Notes: generated from the sequence alone by a model not told the origin. DNA of 64,000 nt from Chionoecetes opilio (GCA_016584305.1 JACEEZ010003535.1:41001-105000); one strand, 5' to 3'; shown: positions 32,041-44,601, counted from the first letter of the stretch. Numbers and translations are program-made.

Positions 32041-33095
32041 AGGCTATCACATGCCAGCAGCCAACACCCAGCCACTGCCTGGCCGGCCCATGTATTTGTT
32101 TTGGTTATTTCAAGATGGCGGCTGGTGACTTCAGTATCTCGGCCACAGCTAGCCCAGATCCGCGATCCATGTTATATAGATCAGTGGCTGCGACAGGCGC
32201 GGGAGATGCGACCTGGAAAACCAACAAACTCCACTTGCCGCCCGTGTTTGCCAGCTTATGGTAATTTTCCCCTACCAAATATATGTTTATCAGTATAAAA
32301 AATATACTGTTATCTTCGGAAATGTTTGTTCTATAATATTATCAAACAAAAAACCGTAAAACACACTAAATAAATGCCATTATGAGACCCTCAAGAAATA
32401 TGCATGAACTTAATATTCACCAGCGCCAGCTCCCATTTAATATTTTGTGGGAAAATATTTTACATGGAGAATATCAATAGAAGCGGAATTTCATTAGCTC
32501 TCCATTGATATAATTCGTTATCTGATAAATGAATTACAACCATACATAAATTAGCGTTAACTAAATAAATAACATCATGAAATCGGGTAATTTTTCACGA
32601 TTGATGAGGTTATTTACTTAGTTAACGCTAATTTATGCATGCTGCTAATTCATTTATCAGATAACGAAATATATCAATGGAAAGCTAATGAAATTCAGCT
32701 TCTATTGATATTCTCCATGTAAAAAGTTTTCCCGCAAAATATTAAATGGCGAAGAGTTTAATAGAATATTAAGTTCATGCATATTTCTTGACAGTCTCAT
32801 AATGGCATTTATTTAGCGTGTTTTACGGTTTTTTATTTGATAATATTACAGAACAAACATTTCTAAGGATGACAGTATACCTTTTATACTGATAAACATA
32901 TATTTAGTAGGGGAAAATTACCATAAGCTGGCAAACACGGGCGGCAAGTGGAGTTTGTTGGTCCTCCAGCTCTCTCCGACGGCGGCATTTGGCTTGAAGA
33001 CGCTAGATCGTGACGTCAGTGCAAGGCACCTATTGGCCAGTGAAGTGAATTAGTTTTGTGTATATTTGGCGACTTCTTACTCTAACTCTGTCCTG

Positions 33096-33323
33096 CTACA
33101 TGGCAGTGATCTGTTTCATAGTATAGTGATACATTACCTGCGAATAGTTTTCGGCAACTGCCTTACTTAGTAAGTGTAAGTGATTCACATGGGGCTCTGT
33201 GTCATACATATGGTCACTAAGATTAGAGAATCTTTTACTGACATAAGTCTGTAAGACTGCACTTACCACGTTATGGAAGTCCACTCTCCCCAGTGTAAAA
33301 TGTGGAGCTTTTGTACTGGCCAT
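33096..33323 (-). other. D2 copy of the unknown ORF
   Basis: Begins MASTKAPHFTLGRVDFHNVV and differs from 12776-13069 by one residue (Y to H) over 75 codons. It then meets a TAG where D1 remains open. Confidence 0.3.
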
Positions 33324-34321
33324 AATTTCTCTAAAAAGTTTTTCACTTGTTATACATATATCTATTACGTCGTCTGTATGATATATTAATCTTCCTTTGC
33401 TTTTAAGATAGATAAGGGAGTGGATGGAGGAGGCAGTGGCGTCTCTTAAGATAAAGCGTCAATACAGGCTTCGCAATGCAAAGATTTTCCAAGACTGTGC
33501 ATGACGAAGTCGGCAATGTAGGCAACAATTATGTTGGAGCACTTTGATAGGTGTGAAGCAGTGGGAATCTACACGTAATCATTTTCCTCTGTATTATCTG
33601 CATGTACTTTAGTTGTTTCATCTTTAACTCTGCTTTTCACAAGATAAGTGATTATAATCTTTACAGAATGCTGAGTCACTGCATCATTACACTGGCTAGT
33701 TACAGTTAGTATATTGGTACAGTTACCAGGGGGAGGCAGTTACCACTCGCAATATCTAGCATATCATTATGTACCAGCAACTTCTTATAGGCAGCAGAAA
33801 ACTGTCTAACTGTGGGATTATTATTGCATCCGCCATATGCCTAAAGTCTAGTGCATGGTCAGGTCAGGGCTGAGCAAGGGAGCGGCTGTTGTTACCTGCT
33901 TTTTGCCAATGCCAGTATGGCCGCCGGCCGACCAGAATGACCTCACTTTTTCTGCGCCTCGGCCTCTCCTCTCATCCTACCTCCATGGTCCTAATAGTAG
34001 ACAAGATATCTTTCCCCCAGCCTGTTCGTACCTAGAACTAAAATAGGTACCCAGATATAAGCTCCGGCTTGGCACCCGCGTTCTGGGGTAAGAATATGTG
34101 TATGAAATGCTTGATGCTGGCCTAATAACCCTGGCAGTTGATAGCCATAAAGCCCGAAGCCTTTCCAAGTCAGGACTTTTCTTATGCTATCATCAAGGAT
34201 CTGTTGGCTCTACTATTGTGGTCTAAACAAAACAATCAACATAAGTTCCTATTTACTTAATAGTCTTCCTTCGATCCTACTCTTATGATGTGAGAATCAG
34301 GTCTTCCTCTTTCCAAGCATG

Positions 34322-34453
<132 letters not shown>

Positions 34454-36302
34454 AAAACTAAAAAAAAAAAGGAATGGATATGTAGATGAAGTAGCTTTGG
34501 ATAAAGAATAAGAAAATGACCAAGTGATGATTAAAGATCTCATGACACAAAATCACGAAAGTTCGCTGTCCTCCTACGTGCGATTAAAATAAGATGAACT
34601 TGAAGATCATAGTAACTCAAATAATTTCACCGTAAGGACATCACCAAACACACACCGTTATTTGGGTACTCTTGATTGTTTAGTACAGTATATAATATAA
34701 TATAATCCTTTAAGCCCACTATCTTTCGTATGAGTTTTTTCGTAACCTCTAGCATGGCATTTTCTCATCAATATCAGATCGACTCCCTCACATGTCATCA
34801 TCTTATATAATGGCCAATATTTTCTGCTGCATAAATAGCCAATGTTCTCTGATTCTTGGAGAATAATAAAGTCAAACAAAAAAAATCACAAAAATGTCAT
34901 CATAGTATGCAGTGGCGGCTCGTGGCATAGGGCTGCGGAGCTGCAGCACCCCCAGACTCACTACCAGGTGTATGATGTCTTTAGAGACACATCAGAATTG
35001 ATACACTACTAACAAATATATCATAATAAAAAGTCATTATATGTTATTTTCAATACGTTACTAAGTGAATTTTCATTAAAACCAGACTTAAATGTAAGTT
35101 ACTTTCATATTTGCTGTACGATTCATATCTGTGCTGCCGCCGCGCCTTGTGAACGCCAGAAGCTGCAGCCGAGCCAGCTTTTTAGTCTCGTCCCCCAGCT
35201 TTTTAGTCTCGTCCCCAGTGCGTAAACGGTGTGCATAGTGATGGCGAGGGCGACGGCAAAATCAAGCGGTACTGACTTTATTTTCAAGTAATACTGTAAT
35301 TCTACCATCACCACCTCAGCCATCCCCTCTACTGCCAACACTACCACCCCCACCATCCCTTCTACCACCACCACTACTACCATGCCCTGAAATCCGTGAA
35401 CATCAACTACAACTCATACCTGAGATAGGTAAAATTTATGTATCCTACTGTTGTGTGAAGCTTGCAGTCCCCACTTTTATTTTATCACGAGCCGCCACTG
35501 ATAGTATGAATAAAATGAATATCAGGTCATTTATGTTACCAGTCACAAAGCCAAAAAAAGCCTCTTGTCTGAATGGGATGTTTCTCTTAATCTTGGTGAA
35601 TCTTGCTTTTCCATTTGCTCCGAAATTTGGTGATGCCAGCCAGCTTGGCGCTTCGCATTGAGAATCGTACACTATGACTGTACTTATGCCAAAAGTAACT
35701 GATATCTACTTTGCTTATGGCTTGCAAGCCTTCCAAACACGCGAGAAATTCATATCAGTCCTATTTTGGTCGATTTATGTTTCCACTTTCCACTATGCTG
35801 CGCAATGACCAGCTGCATGCATAACGGGGAGGATAACAGAAGCTTTCATGAACGCCATGCCCATTGTCTTGGACGTTCATAACAAGCACATCATTGATTT
35901 TTTAGTCATAAATCTACTTCGCTAAAAAATATCTCTCACATATATATATATATATATAATATGCACACATTTCTGAGAGCGGTTGCCATTAATATACACT
36001 GCAATGATATACTTCTTTTATGTGATAGATTACGATTACCTATTAGTTATACAACATAACAGGATCTCTCTGTGAGAGCTCTGTATGCCTTGTAACATTG
36101 CCTAAGGTAACCGTCATTTCCTCGATTAGTCAAATTCCTGACTTAGAACCTATTTCAACGATTATAACATGCATACAAGGTACACAAAATTCAGGAGACG
36201 TCAGTGATTGCTTTATTAATAATACATTTGCAAAACTTTCAGCTACACATGATTATCTCGAGTGCTCACTATCATTTGGCTACTATGCACACACCTCATG
36301 TA

Positions 36303-37346
36303 AGCCCGGTCAATTCATAAGCGAACCACGATGTACGCCAACAATTTGATTATGACGCTATGTTTAATTTACCACATAAACAACCAGTTCAGCCTACAAC
36401 AATTCACTCTGCTGTAGTATGTGTCATGATGTCGTAAGATGTCACGATGGAGTCATGACAGCTGTAAGACTACATCACGAAGGAAAATAACGGTCATTTT
36501 GTCGTCCCCCGATAGAGCTACGATAACCACGAATGGCCATGACGGTGCCCATGAACCCTACCCACGATAGCACGTCAATAGCGAGAGCCTCACACGTGGG
36601 TGGATGTTGCCATGGTAATGGAGAAGGAAGATAAAGATGGGAGAAACCCGGGTTGGGTACGTGTTGGTGATAGAGAAAGGGGGGAGGGGGTTGTAATAAA
36701 GAAAGGGGTGTTGGTGGGGAAACGGGGGGGAGGAGGGTTGGGGATGGAGAAGGCGTTGTGGTGTTGGTGGGGATATGTGTGGTTACAAGGGGGTGGGTGG
36801 CATCTTCACGTGTTTAGGGAGTTGGGGGGTTGGAAGTATGGGGAGGGTGGTGTCACCGCGTGATGGGAGTAGGGAGACGAGGGGGGGTGTCACCGCGTGG
36901 TGCGGGAGTATGGGGGTAGAGAGACGAGAGGGGGTGTCACCATGAGGTGAGGGAGGAGGGGGTAGGTAGTAGAGGGAGGGTGGAGGTGAATGAGAAAGGG
37001 GGGGAGGGCGGAAGGGGGTGGGAAAAAGGGGGGGAAGGTAGGGATGACAGCGCGCGTAACGATTTCTTATCGTCACGATAGACATAAGACGATCACGGTA
37101 GTGTCACGAAGCTGCTACATAGATAACGATAGCGTCACGATAGACTTACGATAGCGCTGCGTTGGGTACAAACATCGGGGAGCTTCCCGATTTTTTAGTG
37201 CACGCACTAACTTTTCGTGGCCTCGGCCGAGCGCGTCACGAGCGTCACGATCGGTCATGATGGACCCATAACCAGGACCATGACGGCGCTGCGCATTGCA
37301 TTGGTGGCGCCTTCGTGGTTCGATTATGGAATGTGTGACCGGGGCT
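36303..37346. mobile_element. TIR element, D2 site, opposite orientation
   Basis: Ends AGCCCGGTCAAT.. and ..TGTGACCGGGGCT flanked by TA (or TAA). The D1 empty site is cacctcaagtaacacagagg near 24370. Internal sequence is the reverse complement of 24536-25724 without the nested SINE. Confidence 0.85.
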
Positions 37347-37794
37347 TAACACAGAGGGACAGACCTGCCAAATAGTGAGCCTCCTGCAGCTTTGTGTAAA
37401 GTTAAAAGAGTTTCCTAAGAAAAATAAAAGAAAATGGATAACCAAAGAAAATATATAGGATAGACTGCAAGAAACCAAGAAAATGATAAGACAACGCTCA
37501 GACATCAATGGATCACAACACTCACCTAAAGTAGTGATGACGACGACCTCACCGACGTAAATGTTGCAGCATAGTATTACGCAGCGGGTGGTGCATATCG
37601 TGATGCAAAAATGACGAACACTACGCTACGGTACCTTAAAATATTTCTAAACAAAAACGTTTGATGTTTGATGTTTGAAGAATTTCGTCAGTTATCGACG
37701 CAGCTGAGATGGATCTCCGCTGTAACCAGACAGCTCTCTCACAGACTACCGGGGCCTACCCCTAGAGAGCTGTCTGCTAGTGCTTATAGTGTTT

Positions 37795-37980
37795 GCCGAA
37801 GCCAGCACCCCGGGAGGCGGGTTACAAACCCCCGGCTAACACCCGGAACCCATTCACTGGTGGGTGGACAGGGGCTCGGATTTCAAGGAATCAGCCCAAC
37901 TGTTTCCGCTCAGCCCGGGGATCGAACCCAGGACTTCTCAGTTGTGAACCGAGCGTGCTTCCCCTACACCACGGAGTACC
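37795..37980 (-). repeat. tRNA-Val-like SINE
   Basis: On the minus strand ggtactccgtggtgtagggg (A-box region) is followed by a CAC-anticodon-like loop and the B box GGTTCGATCCCCGGG, then a non-tRNA body with cccaccagtgaatggg. Acceptor-stem pairing is incomplete and a body of about 100 bp follows, so it is a SINE and not a tRNA gene. Confidence 0.75.
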
Positions 37981-39000
37981 AAATGTTTAAACATGTTTAA
38001 ACGAAATCAATCAGCCACTTGTGTCCACTAATAATAATGAGCCACAGCTAGTGGCCCCGGAATCAGCAGTGGTGGTGGGGGAGTGTCCCGATGTTAAAAT
38101 CAGCTTGTGCCGCCTTGTATTAATCAAGACCAATGAATAAAGCGTAATAGTCCACTTTGACTACTCCACCATTCTTCTATATCTATGCCTTTCTCAATAG
38201 CAATGGTCTGTCACTACTATCTAAAGTTCAAGTATGTTGTGTTATTCCTACTAGTATCCACAACGCATATGTATCGACACACAGGGCCCCTGTGTTTGCC
38301 GCAGCACCACTGCACCGTACCACGGCCTTCTTTGTATAAGAAGGCCGTGACCGTACACGGTTTGTTTAAATCGCCTTTGACTGGTTGGCTCCGCAGCATC
38401 TGCAATAAAAGCTGAACAAAATTTGATAACACGGATGTGCATGATTTGTATTCTTTAAATGACTAAAACATCGTATTTTAATGTAGCTAAATATATGAAA
38501 TGTGTGAGTCACCTGAGTGACTTATGAATTAGTCAAAATTAAGAGCTTTTAATAAGCTTTAATTGGTAGCCATATGTCCCTTAACACTCGAATGTTTCTA
38601 TATAAAATTACGTTGATAAATGCATTAGTTTGCTCAAACTCCTTAGCAATATTAGCACCATTAAGGTTGTACTGCAAACAAAGCAGATAAGTACCCTGAT
38701 AATTTCCCATGATGCACCGCGTCCTCCCAGCTGATGGATGAGGCTTCGTCCGAGCGAGACTGTCACTCCGAGTTTGTCGACAGTGTTTGATCACAGTGTG
38801 TATAATGGAGACATGCCTCACCACCCCTGCATCATTGTAAGTAGTTCCTTGACTTTCTTGGTAATGAAATATAAACCTTGGCCGGTAGCAAAGTATTTAG
38901 GCCACATGGATTCCTGAATCACCTCAGGTATTTAGTTTTGTTTTGTTTTTTGTGGATTAGTGTTGTTGTGCGAAATGCTCAGTAGTGAGTGACTTGGGTG
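37981..39000. other. Intergenic, no recognised gene
   Basis: Includes a short hairpin around 38318-38352 (acggccttctttgtataagaaggccgt) and a 91-codon minus-strand frame (38549-38824) without recognisable homology. Confidence 0.5.
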
Positions 39001-39004
39001 TGAT

Positions 39005-39300
39005 TCATTGCGTGAATGTTCCAAGGCGAGGCATGAAGGGACACGTGGCCAGACTTATGGGTTTATTTATATTGCTGGTAAGAAGGAAAGATGGAGGTAG
39101 ATAGACAAAGACGGAAAAGTTTGACCAGAGTGGGTGCAAGCACGAAAGTACAGTTTTTGAAACCAATAGGAGGCACTCTGTCAGGAATGTAAGCCTTCCG
39201 AGGATTAAGTCCAATGAGGGCATAGAACACATCATTAAGAAGGATCTTAATAACAGGCATAATAGTATATGTAGTCAGAGGCAGGGGCAGGGCCGGATCA
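39005..39300 (-). pseudogene. LINE RT N-terminal fragment
   Basis: Two frames give VIKILLNDVFYALIGLNPRK, then AYIPDRVPPIGFKNC..LAP..VKLFRLCLSTSIFPS and PISLATCPF. The template 'LNPRKAxGPDGVPPxVLKNCxxxLAPxLxKLFRLCLxTSxxPS' is an RT block 0-2 signature of arthropod Jockey/CR1-type LINEs. Only this block remains, with a frameshift between S-Y-Q-Q-Y-K and P-I-S-L. Confidence 0.75.
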
Positions 39301-39889
39301 AGAGCTGTGGGGGCCCTGGGGCACAGCATTTGTGGGGGCCCTATATTCCCACGAAAATTAAGCCCTTTTGTGGGTATTTTGAGGCCTATGTTTGGCAAAG
39401 AACTATTAATGCATAGACTGGTATTCAGAGATAAAGGATGAAACAGAGACAGGCAAATATGTTTTGGTTTTGTAGCTTGCCAATGTTTTTAATATTACTG
39501 CTTAAAGCTAATATACATATGTAGAGATGGAAGAGTTATACAAATACTGTAGGCCTACGTGTTAATTTCACATACACACCCATGATTACAAGAAATACAA
39601 TAAAAGAAAAATAAGTATATATATAAGACTGGATCTTAACTCACCATCCATGCGCACTGCGTACTGTTGCTCTTGCACCATCATACTAACTCTTAACTGA
39701 AATCAGTAATTTCTTTTCAAGTGCATAAATAAATATTTTTCTAAAAAACAGAAATATTTTAGTAAATACAGCAGCTTGTAAAATTAGATTCCGTAAGCAT
39801 CAAAGAAGCTTTTACCATATATTTTCATGTAGATCAATTATTTACATGAACAATGCAGGTTTACGTACTTTCTGACTGGCAAATGTTTC

Positions 39890-41579
39890 AATTACCGTTT
39901 GAAAATCCATTTCACGAAGGATATCACTTTCAATGCTCATTATAGCCAACCATGAGAGACGACTCTGACTCATTGATGTTTTTAGTCTGTTCTTTATTAT
40001 TTTCATCTTGGAAAATGATCTTTCACCATTACAGTTGGTGTATAATTAATACTAAGTAGATTCTCAACAGTATTTCAACATTGCGAAAAGCTGCCTGCAA
40101 GCCACTATCAAGTAGAATTTTGTAGAAGTAGAGTTCTTTTGGCCATGGGATACTTTCATTGTACTCTTTTATGTGCAGTTTTACAAATTCAGCAAAATGA
40201 ATTAGTTCATCTTCGAGAGTGGACTCTAGGTCATTTTTCAAATGATTTTTGTAAAAACTCACAAGACTAGCTGCACCTGAACTGATTTCGTCAGGATTCA
40301 TATCTTCCAGGCGACTGAGGAATCCAAAACGCTCACATACAATATCATAAGCAGCTATTCTGTCATTCAGAGATTGGACAAACTGGTCAATACCTGGAAT
40401 GAAGCTGTTTGTACGAAACTTTGCCTTCGGACTCATCTGGGCATCCTCTGCTTTACCATAATCCAGTGGATTAAGACGCACATTTCGCACACGATGACGA
40501 ACCTCACCATACTCTTTTGTTCCAAACAGTCTGGTTCCAGCTGCTTCATATTCATCCTATTTTTCTCTCTTTGTTTCAATAAATGTTTTCAGAGACTTCA
40601 GTGCCTTTACTGCAGTACTGAAAACCATGTTAGGATCTTGTAGAATGTGGTTTGTTGCATTGAATCTTTCTAAAATTTCATTCCAAAATGAAGCATAAAT
40701 TGCTGTTTCTAATTTATCCATCTTTTCATATAGATTACTAGCTTCATTTCGAACCACAGCCTTGTTTTCCTCATCAGTCATAATGTCATCAAGAGCCTCT
40801 CTTATCTCTCTGTAGCCATGCACTAAGGCCTTTGTTGCATCAGCTCTGCAAGACCAACGAGTTTCACTTAGTCGCTTGGGAACATACAACTGCTTATCCG
40901 TGTTTGTTAATTTGTCTTTGAGAGCAGCTATAGCGTGCCGTGGATGCTGTGAAAAACACATACAGTTGCTGAACGAAATCAAAGTAGGCTATGTAGTAAA
41001 TAGCTGCAGAACATGTATTAGCTGCTGCCTTTCCAACTAAATTTAGGGAATGCCCACAACATGGCACAAACTCTGCTAATGAATTTTTTTCTTTGATAAG
41101 TGCTTGCATTCCATTGTACTTTCCGCTCATATTTGCAGCATTATCATAGGACTGCCCCCTGCAATCTTTGATATCAGTTTTGTGGCCCTCTAAAAACTCA
41201 AACAGGGCATTGACCATATCGGCACCAGTGTGACCTCGATTGTCCATGAATGTCAGGAACCTTTCCTTTGGCAATGTGTCTTCCATATAGCGTATGACCA
41301 AATTTAGTTGATCAATGTAAGCCTCATCTGGGGTTGAGTCAAGAGAAATGGAATAATATTTTGATATCTTGATTCTTGCTATTATTTCCTTCAGCATAAA
41401 AGTTCACCCATTATTCCAATTATTTCTTCACAAATTGTAGATGAGAGATAATTGGTGTGACCTCGTCCTTTATTTGCATGCAGTTTGATGTGAGCTGCAA
41501 AAAATGGATCATACTCTGATAGGAGTTCCTGTATGCCAAGATAATTTCCATTTCCTTGAGAACCAATCACTTCATCTAG

Positions 41580-41582
<3 letters not shown>
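39890..41582 (-). pseudogene. hAT transposase, ZMYM1-like (DUF4371/hAT), broken
   Basis: Read on the minus strand. VLDEVIGSQGNGNYLGIQEL and HANKGRGHTNYLSSTICEEI form the start of the domain. KYYSISLDSTPDEAYIDQL holds the first catalytic Asp region. CRGQSYDNAANMSGKYNG and FVPCCGHSLNLVG are the C-R-G-Q-x-Y-D-N-A and C-x-x-H-x-L-N-L signatures. LSETRWSCRADA follows. After loss of frame near 40030, NCNGERSFSKMKIIKNRLKT with SQSRLSWLAIMSIE is the C-terminal hAT dimerisation region. Frameshifts near 41395, 40940 and 40035 and a TAG near 40559 disable it. The 5' end is cut by a LINE 3' end with poly(A) at 41583. Such genes cut and paste DNA in the nucleus; this copy cannot. Confidence 0.88.
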
Positions 41583-41628
<46 letters not shown>

Positions 41629-42110
41629 TTAGAGGGGAGAGAGGAGAGAGTGGAAGAGAAAGCAGGTGGAAAATATGAAATACAGTAGAAGTAGATAGTT
41701 GGTGGGAAGTCCACCTTGCTGTGTCTTGTGGTATATGTTTGAAGTTTTTATGCGTTGTGTTTTTTAATAGGTGTTTGCATGTATTTTATGTGTATATCTA
41801 GCTAATCATGTTCAGTTTTTAATGATATTGTGATTCTGGTATAGTTTCCATTGTTATTAGTGTACTAGGGAAGTTCATATTGTATTTTCTGATATTTTCT
41901 TGTCTTTGTTTTAGTGTTAATAGTAAAGGATTCTCTTCATCTTCAAGTTTCTTCCATATGTTTTCGGCTCTTTTATAGAGTCTTATGTTAATCGGTTCTG
42001 TTTTTGTTAATTCATGTATTTCTTGTGTGTTGTGTGTATGGGTATCTCTGTTCTCTAGCAAACCTGAGGGCTTTGTTTTGTGTTATTTGTAGTTTGCTAA
42101 TTTGTATTTT
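41583..42110 (-). mobile_element. LINE 3' end with 53-nt poly(A)
   Basis: T run 41583-41635 is a 53-nt poly(A) tail on the minus strand. Upstream on that strand lie a 3' UTR of about 180 bp and an ORF2 C terminus: SKIQISKLQITQNKALRFAR, a 1-nt shift, then TQEIHELTKTEPINIRLYKR and AENIWKKLEDEENP. The 'QNKALR...E-I...I-N-x-R-L' pattern fits Jockey-type LINEs. The insertion truncates the hAT transposase next to it. A long pure A tail suggests a comparatively recent insertion. Confidence 0.75.
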
Positions 42111-42472
42111 GCTCATTGATAATGTTGGGATAGGTGGGTAGGACAGGTAGTACTACTTATAATAAGGCTATGGGATCCCCATAACTCTCGACATAACATA
42201 AATTCAACCATAAGATCTTCCATAAATTTCCTCCATAGCTATGGATCTAGCAGTTCCGGCTGACATAACTTCCCGTTAAACATAGCACTTACATTACCCT
42301 GAAATGTCTCTTAGATCATGAAACAATTTTTTTAACGCTTGAAATCAGTAAAATGTAGGCTAAATATAAATTCTGTGAGAACCTTACGGACTGAAAATAA
42401 AGCAATTTTAAAGGATTACTTTATATATACGTATGAATAACACCCCGTAGAAACATTTTACGCGGGAACGAT

Positions 42473-42831
42473 GTAAACACTTGTCTCTCTCCTCCCTATA
42501 AATAACATGTTATATCTCCAAAAGTAATAGTGGAAGGGTGGTGGAAGGATACACAACAGCTAAACCGCGTAGTAAAGGAGAAGGAGAAAGGAGCAATAGC
42601 CAGAATAGAGATATTCTACTCTACCGTATATCTAGCCTAGAGATACGGCAGTATCTCTATCTAGCGACATACTGCCGTATCTCTGTCTGGTCATCACTCC
42701 CTGACTATTGCTCTTTTCTCCTTCTCCTTTACAACGCGGTTTAGCTGTTGTGTATCCTTCCGCCACCCTTCCACAATTACTTTTGGAGATATAACATTTT
42801 ATTTATAGGGAGGAGAGAGACAAGTGTTTAC
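42473..42831. mobile_element. Small foldback/MITE, 359 bp
   Basis: Ends GTAAACACTTGTCTCTCTCC and its inverse. The arms pair over about 150 bp (ctcctccctataaataaca / tgttatatctccaaaagtaa / gaaggatacacaacagcta blocks). The loop contains the near-palindrome gatacggcagtatctctatc. No ORF. Confidence 0.8.
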
Positions 42832-42979
42832 GTGCGTTTCACTTTTCTTCCTCTTGTGAGCTGCATCATCTTGTTCTTCCCTTGCCGCGGACACTTTTCA
42901 ATGAGGATTTGGCTTTCGTTAGGAGGATAAAACGTGGGCTTAGGTTAGATTAGGTTAGTCAGTCTATCTTATTTCTATT

Positions 42980-44150
42980 AAATAAATTGGATTAAATTAC
43001 TTGTCTATCTTATTTCTTGTAAGTGCGTGCGTGCTTGCTTGTCTATCTTATTTCTTGTAAGTGCGTGCGAGCTTGCTTGTCTTCTTTCTTATTACCTGTA
43101 AGTGCGTGCGAGCTTGTTTGTCTATCTTATTTCTTGTAAGTGCGTGCGTGCTTACTTGTCTATCTTATTTCTTGTAAGTGCGTGCGTGCTTGTTTGTCTT
43201 ATTTCTTGTAAGTGCGTGCGTGCTTGTCTTTCTTTTTTCTTGTAAGTGCGTGCGTGCATGCTTGTCTTTCTTTTTTCTTGTAAGTGCGTGCGTGCATGCT
43301 TTGCTTCTTTCTTGTAAGTGCGTGCGTGCTTGTTTGTCTTATTTCTTGTAAGTGCGTGCGTGCATGCTTTGCTTCTTTCTTGTAAGTGCGTGCGTGCTTG
43401 TTTGTCTTATTTCTTGTAAGTGCGTGCGTGCATGCTTTGCTTCTTTCTTGTAAGTGCGTGCGTGCTTGTTTGTCTTATTTCTTTAAGTGCGTGCGTGCAT
43501 GCTTGTCTTTCTTTTTTCTTGTAAGTGCGTGCGTGCATGCTTTGCTTCTTTCTTGTAAGTGCGTGCGTGCTTGTTTGTCTTATTTCTTGTAAGTGCGTGC
43601 GTGCATGCTTGTCTTTCTTTTTTCTTGTAAGTGCGTGCGTGCATGCTTTGCTTCTTTCTTGTAAGTGCGTGCGTGCTTGTTTGTCTTATTTCTTGTAAGT
43701 GCGTGCGTGCATGCTTGTCTTTCTTTTTTCTTGTAAGTGCGTGCGTGCATGCTTTGCTTCTTTCTTGTAAGTGCGTGCGTGCTTGTTTGTCTTATTTCTT
43801 GTAAGTGCGTGCGTGCATGCTTGTCTTTCTTTTTCTTGTAAGTGCGTGCGTGCATGCTTTGCTTCTTTCTTGTAAGTGCGTGCGTGCTTGTTTGTCTTAT
43901 TTCTTGTAAGTGCGTGCGTGCATGCTTGTCTTTCTTTTTTCTTGTAAGTGCGTGCGTGCATGCTTTGCTTCTTTCTTGTAAGTGCGTGCGTGCTTGTTTG
44001 TCTTATTTCTTGTAAGTGCGTGCGTGCATGCTTGTCTTTCTTTTTTCTTGTAAGTGCGTGTGTGCATGCTTTGCTTCTTTCTTGTAAGTGCGTGCGTGCA
44101 TGCTTTGCTTCTTTCTTGTAAGTGCGTGCGTGCTTGCTTGCTTTTCTTCT
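42980..44150. repeat. CTTGTAAGTGCGTGCGTGC minisatellite with higher-order structure
   Basis: Every unit starts cttgtaagtgcgtgcgtgc and carries one of three tails: ttgtttgtcttattt (34-bp unit), atgcttgtctttctttttt (38 bp) or atgctttgcttcttt (34 bp). From about 43470 to 44050 the three alternate in fixed order as an approximately 106-bp higher-order unit, about five times. Both strands are open over long stretches (minus strand gives repeated HARTYKKEAKHARTHLQE), a by-product of the unit composition. Confidence 0.95.
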
Positions 44151-44600
44151 TTTTTGTGCGTGCGTGCGTGCGTGCTTGCTTGTTTTCTTTCTTCTTTCAT
44201 ATAAGTGAGTGCGTGCGTTGTTTGCCTCCTTATAGAAACGTGCGTTGTTCACTTTTCTTCTTTCTTTCTTCTTTCTTGTTTTCTTGTAGGAGCGTACGTT
44301 GTAAATTTTTCTTCTTGCTTTCTTCTTTCTTGTTTTCTTATAGGAGCGTGCGTGCTTTCTTGTTTTTCTTGTTTTCTTGTAGGAGCGTGCGTTGCTTACT
44401 GTTCTTCTTGATGTGTTGCTTGTGGAAGTGTAGGAGCTTGCATTATTTCTTGAAAAAAGCGTGAGTAGCTTGTATTCTTTCTTGTTATTGTTTTGTCAGG
44501 AAGTGAGCGGGTGTTGCGTCCTTAAGCGGGGTGGTAATGTTTGTGTTGTGAGTAGTGGCGCCTGACCTTGGCTTGGCTGTGCGGTGCGGAATGTATGTAG
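44150..44600. repeat. Degenerate minisatellite edge
   Basis: Units decay into cttgttttcttgtaggagcgtgcg variants, then unique sequence up to the TIR element. Confidence 0.7.
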
Positions 44601-44601
44601 T

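Larger units (their letters stand above)
30713..32194 (+). mobile_element. P-superfamily-like TIR element with 8-bp target duplication
   Basis: The element proper is 30721-32186 (1466 bp). The first 28 bp, CACTGATCTATATAACATGG then atcgcgga, are perfectly inverted at the other end. Both ends also share a subterminal CCGCCATCTTG and an ATAACCAAAACAAA-like word. The 8-bp GCTGCGAC occurs at 30713-30720 and 32187-32194 but only once in D1 (11911-11918), proving the insertion boundaries. It encodes a THAP-domain start at 30897. THAP plus 8-bp duplication plus CA-starting TIRs fit P elements. hAT also makes 8-bp duplications but does not carry THAP. The rest is CA/CACACC repeats, a 35-bp minisatellite and TAG repeats, so this is a non-autonomous or gutted copy. 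Confidence 0.88.
30626..33031. mobile_element. Foldback TIR element, D2 copy (split by another insertion)
   Basis: Same element as 11838-12777: outer ends AGGTGCCTTGCAC.. and ..GTGCAAGGCACCT, hairpin arms about 32213-32590 and 32595-32960. It is interrupted at gctgcgac by the 1466-bp element at 30721-32186. Its left end carries an extra partial repeat of the ggtgccttgcac / gacgtcacg motif. Confidence 0.85.

Noticed and set aside
37795..37980. Functional tRNA-Val gene
   Set aside because: A and B boxes are present, but the acceptor stem does not close and an unrelated body follows, so it is a SINE.
43580..44252. 188-codon minus-strand frame of repeated HARTYKKEAKHARTHLQE
   Set aside because: Produced by the minisatellite, whose units lack stops on both strands. 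No unique coding sequence flanks it.
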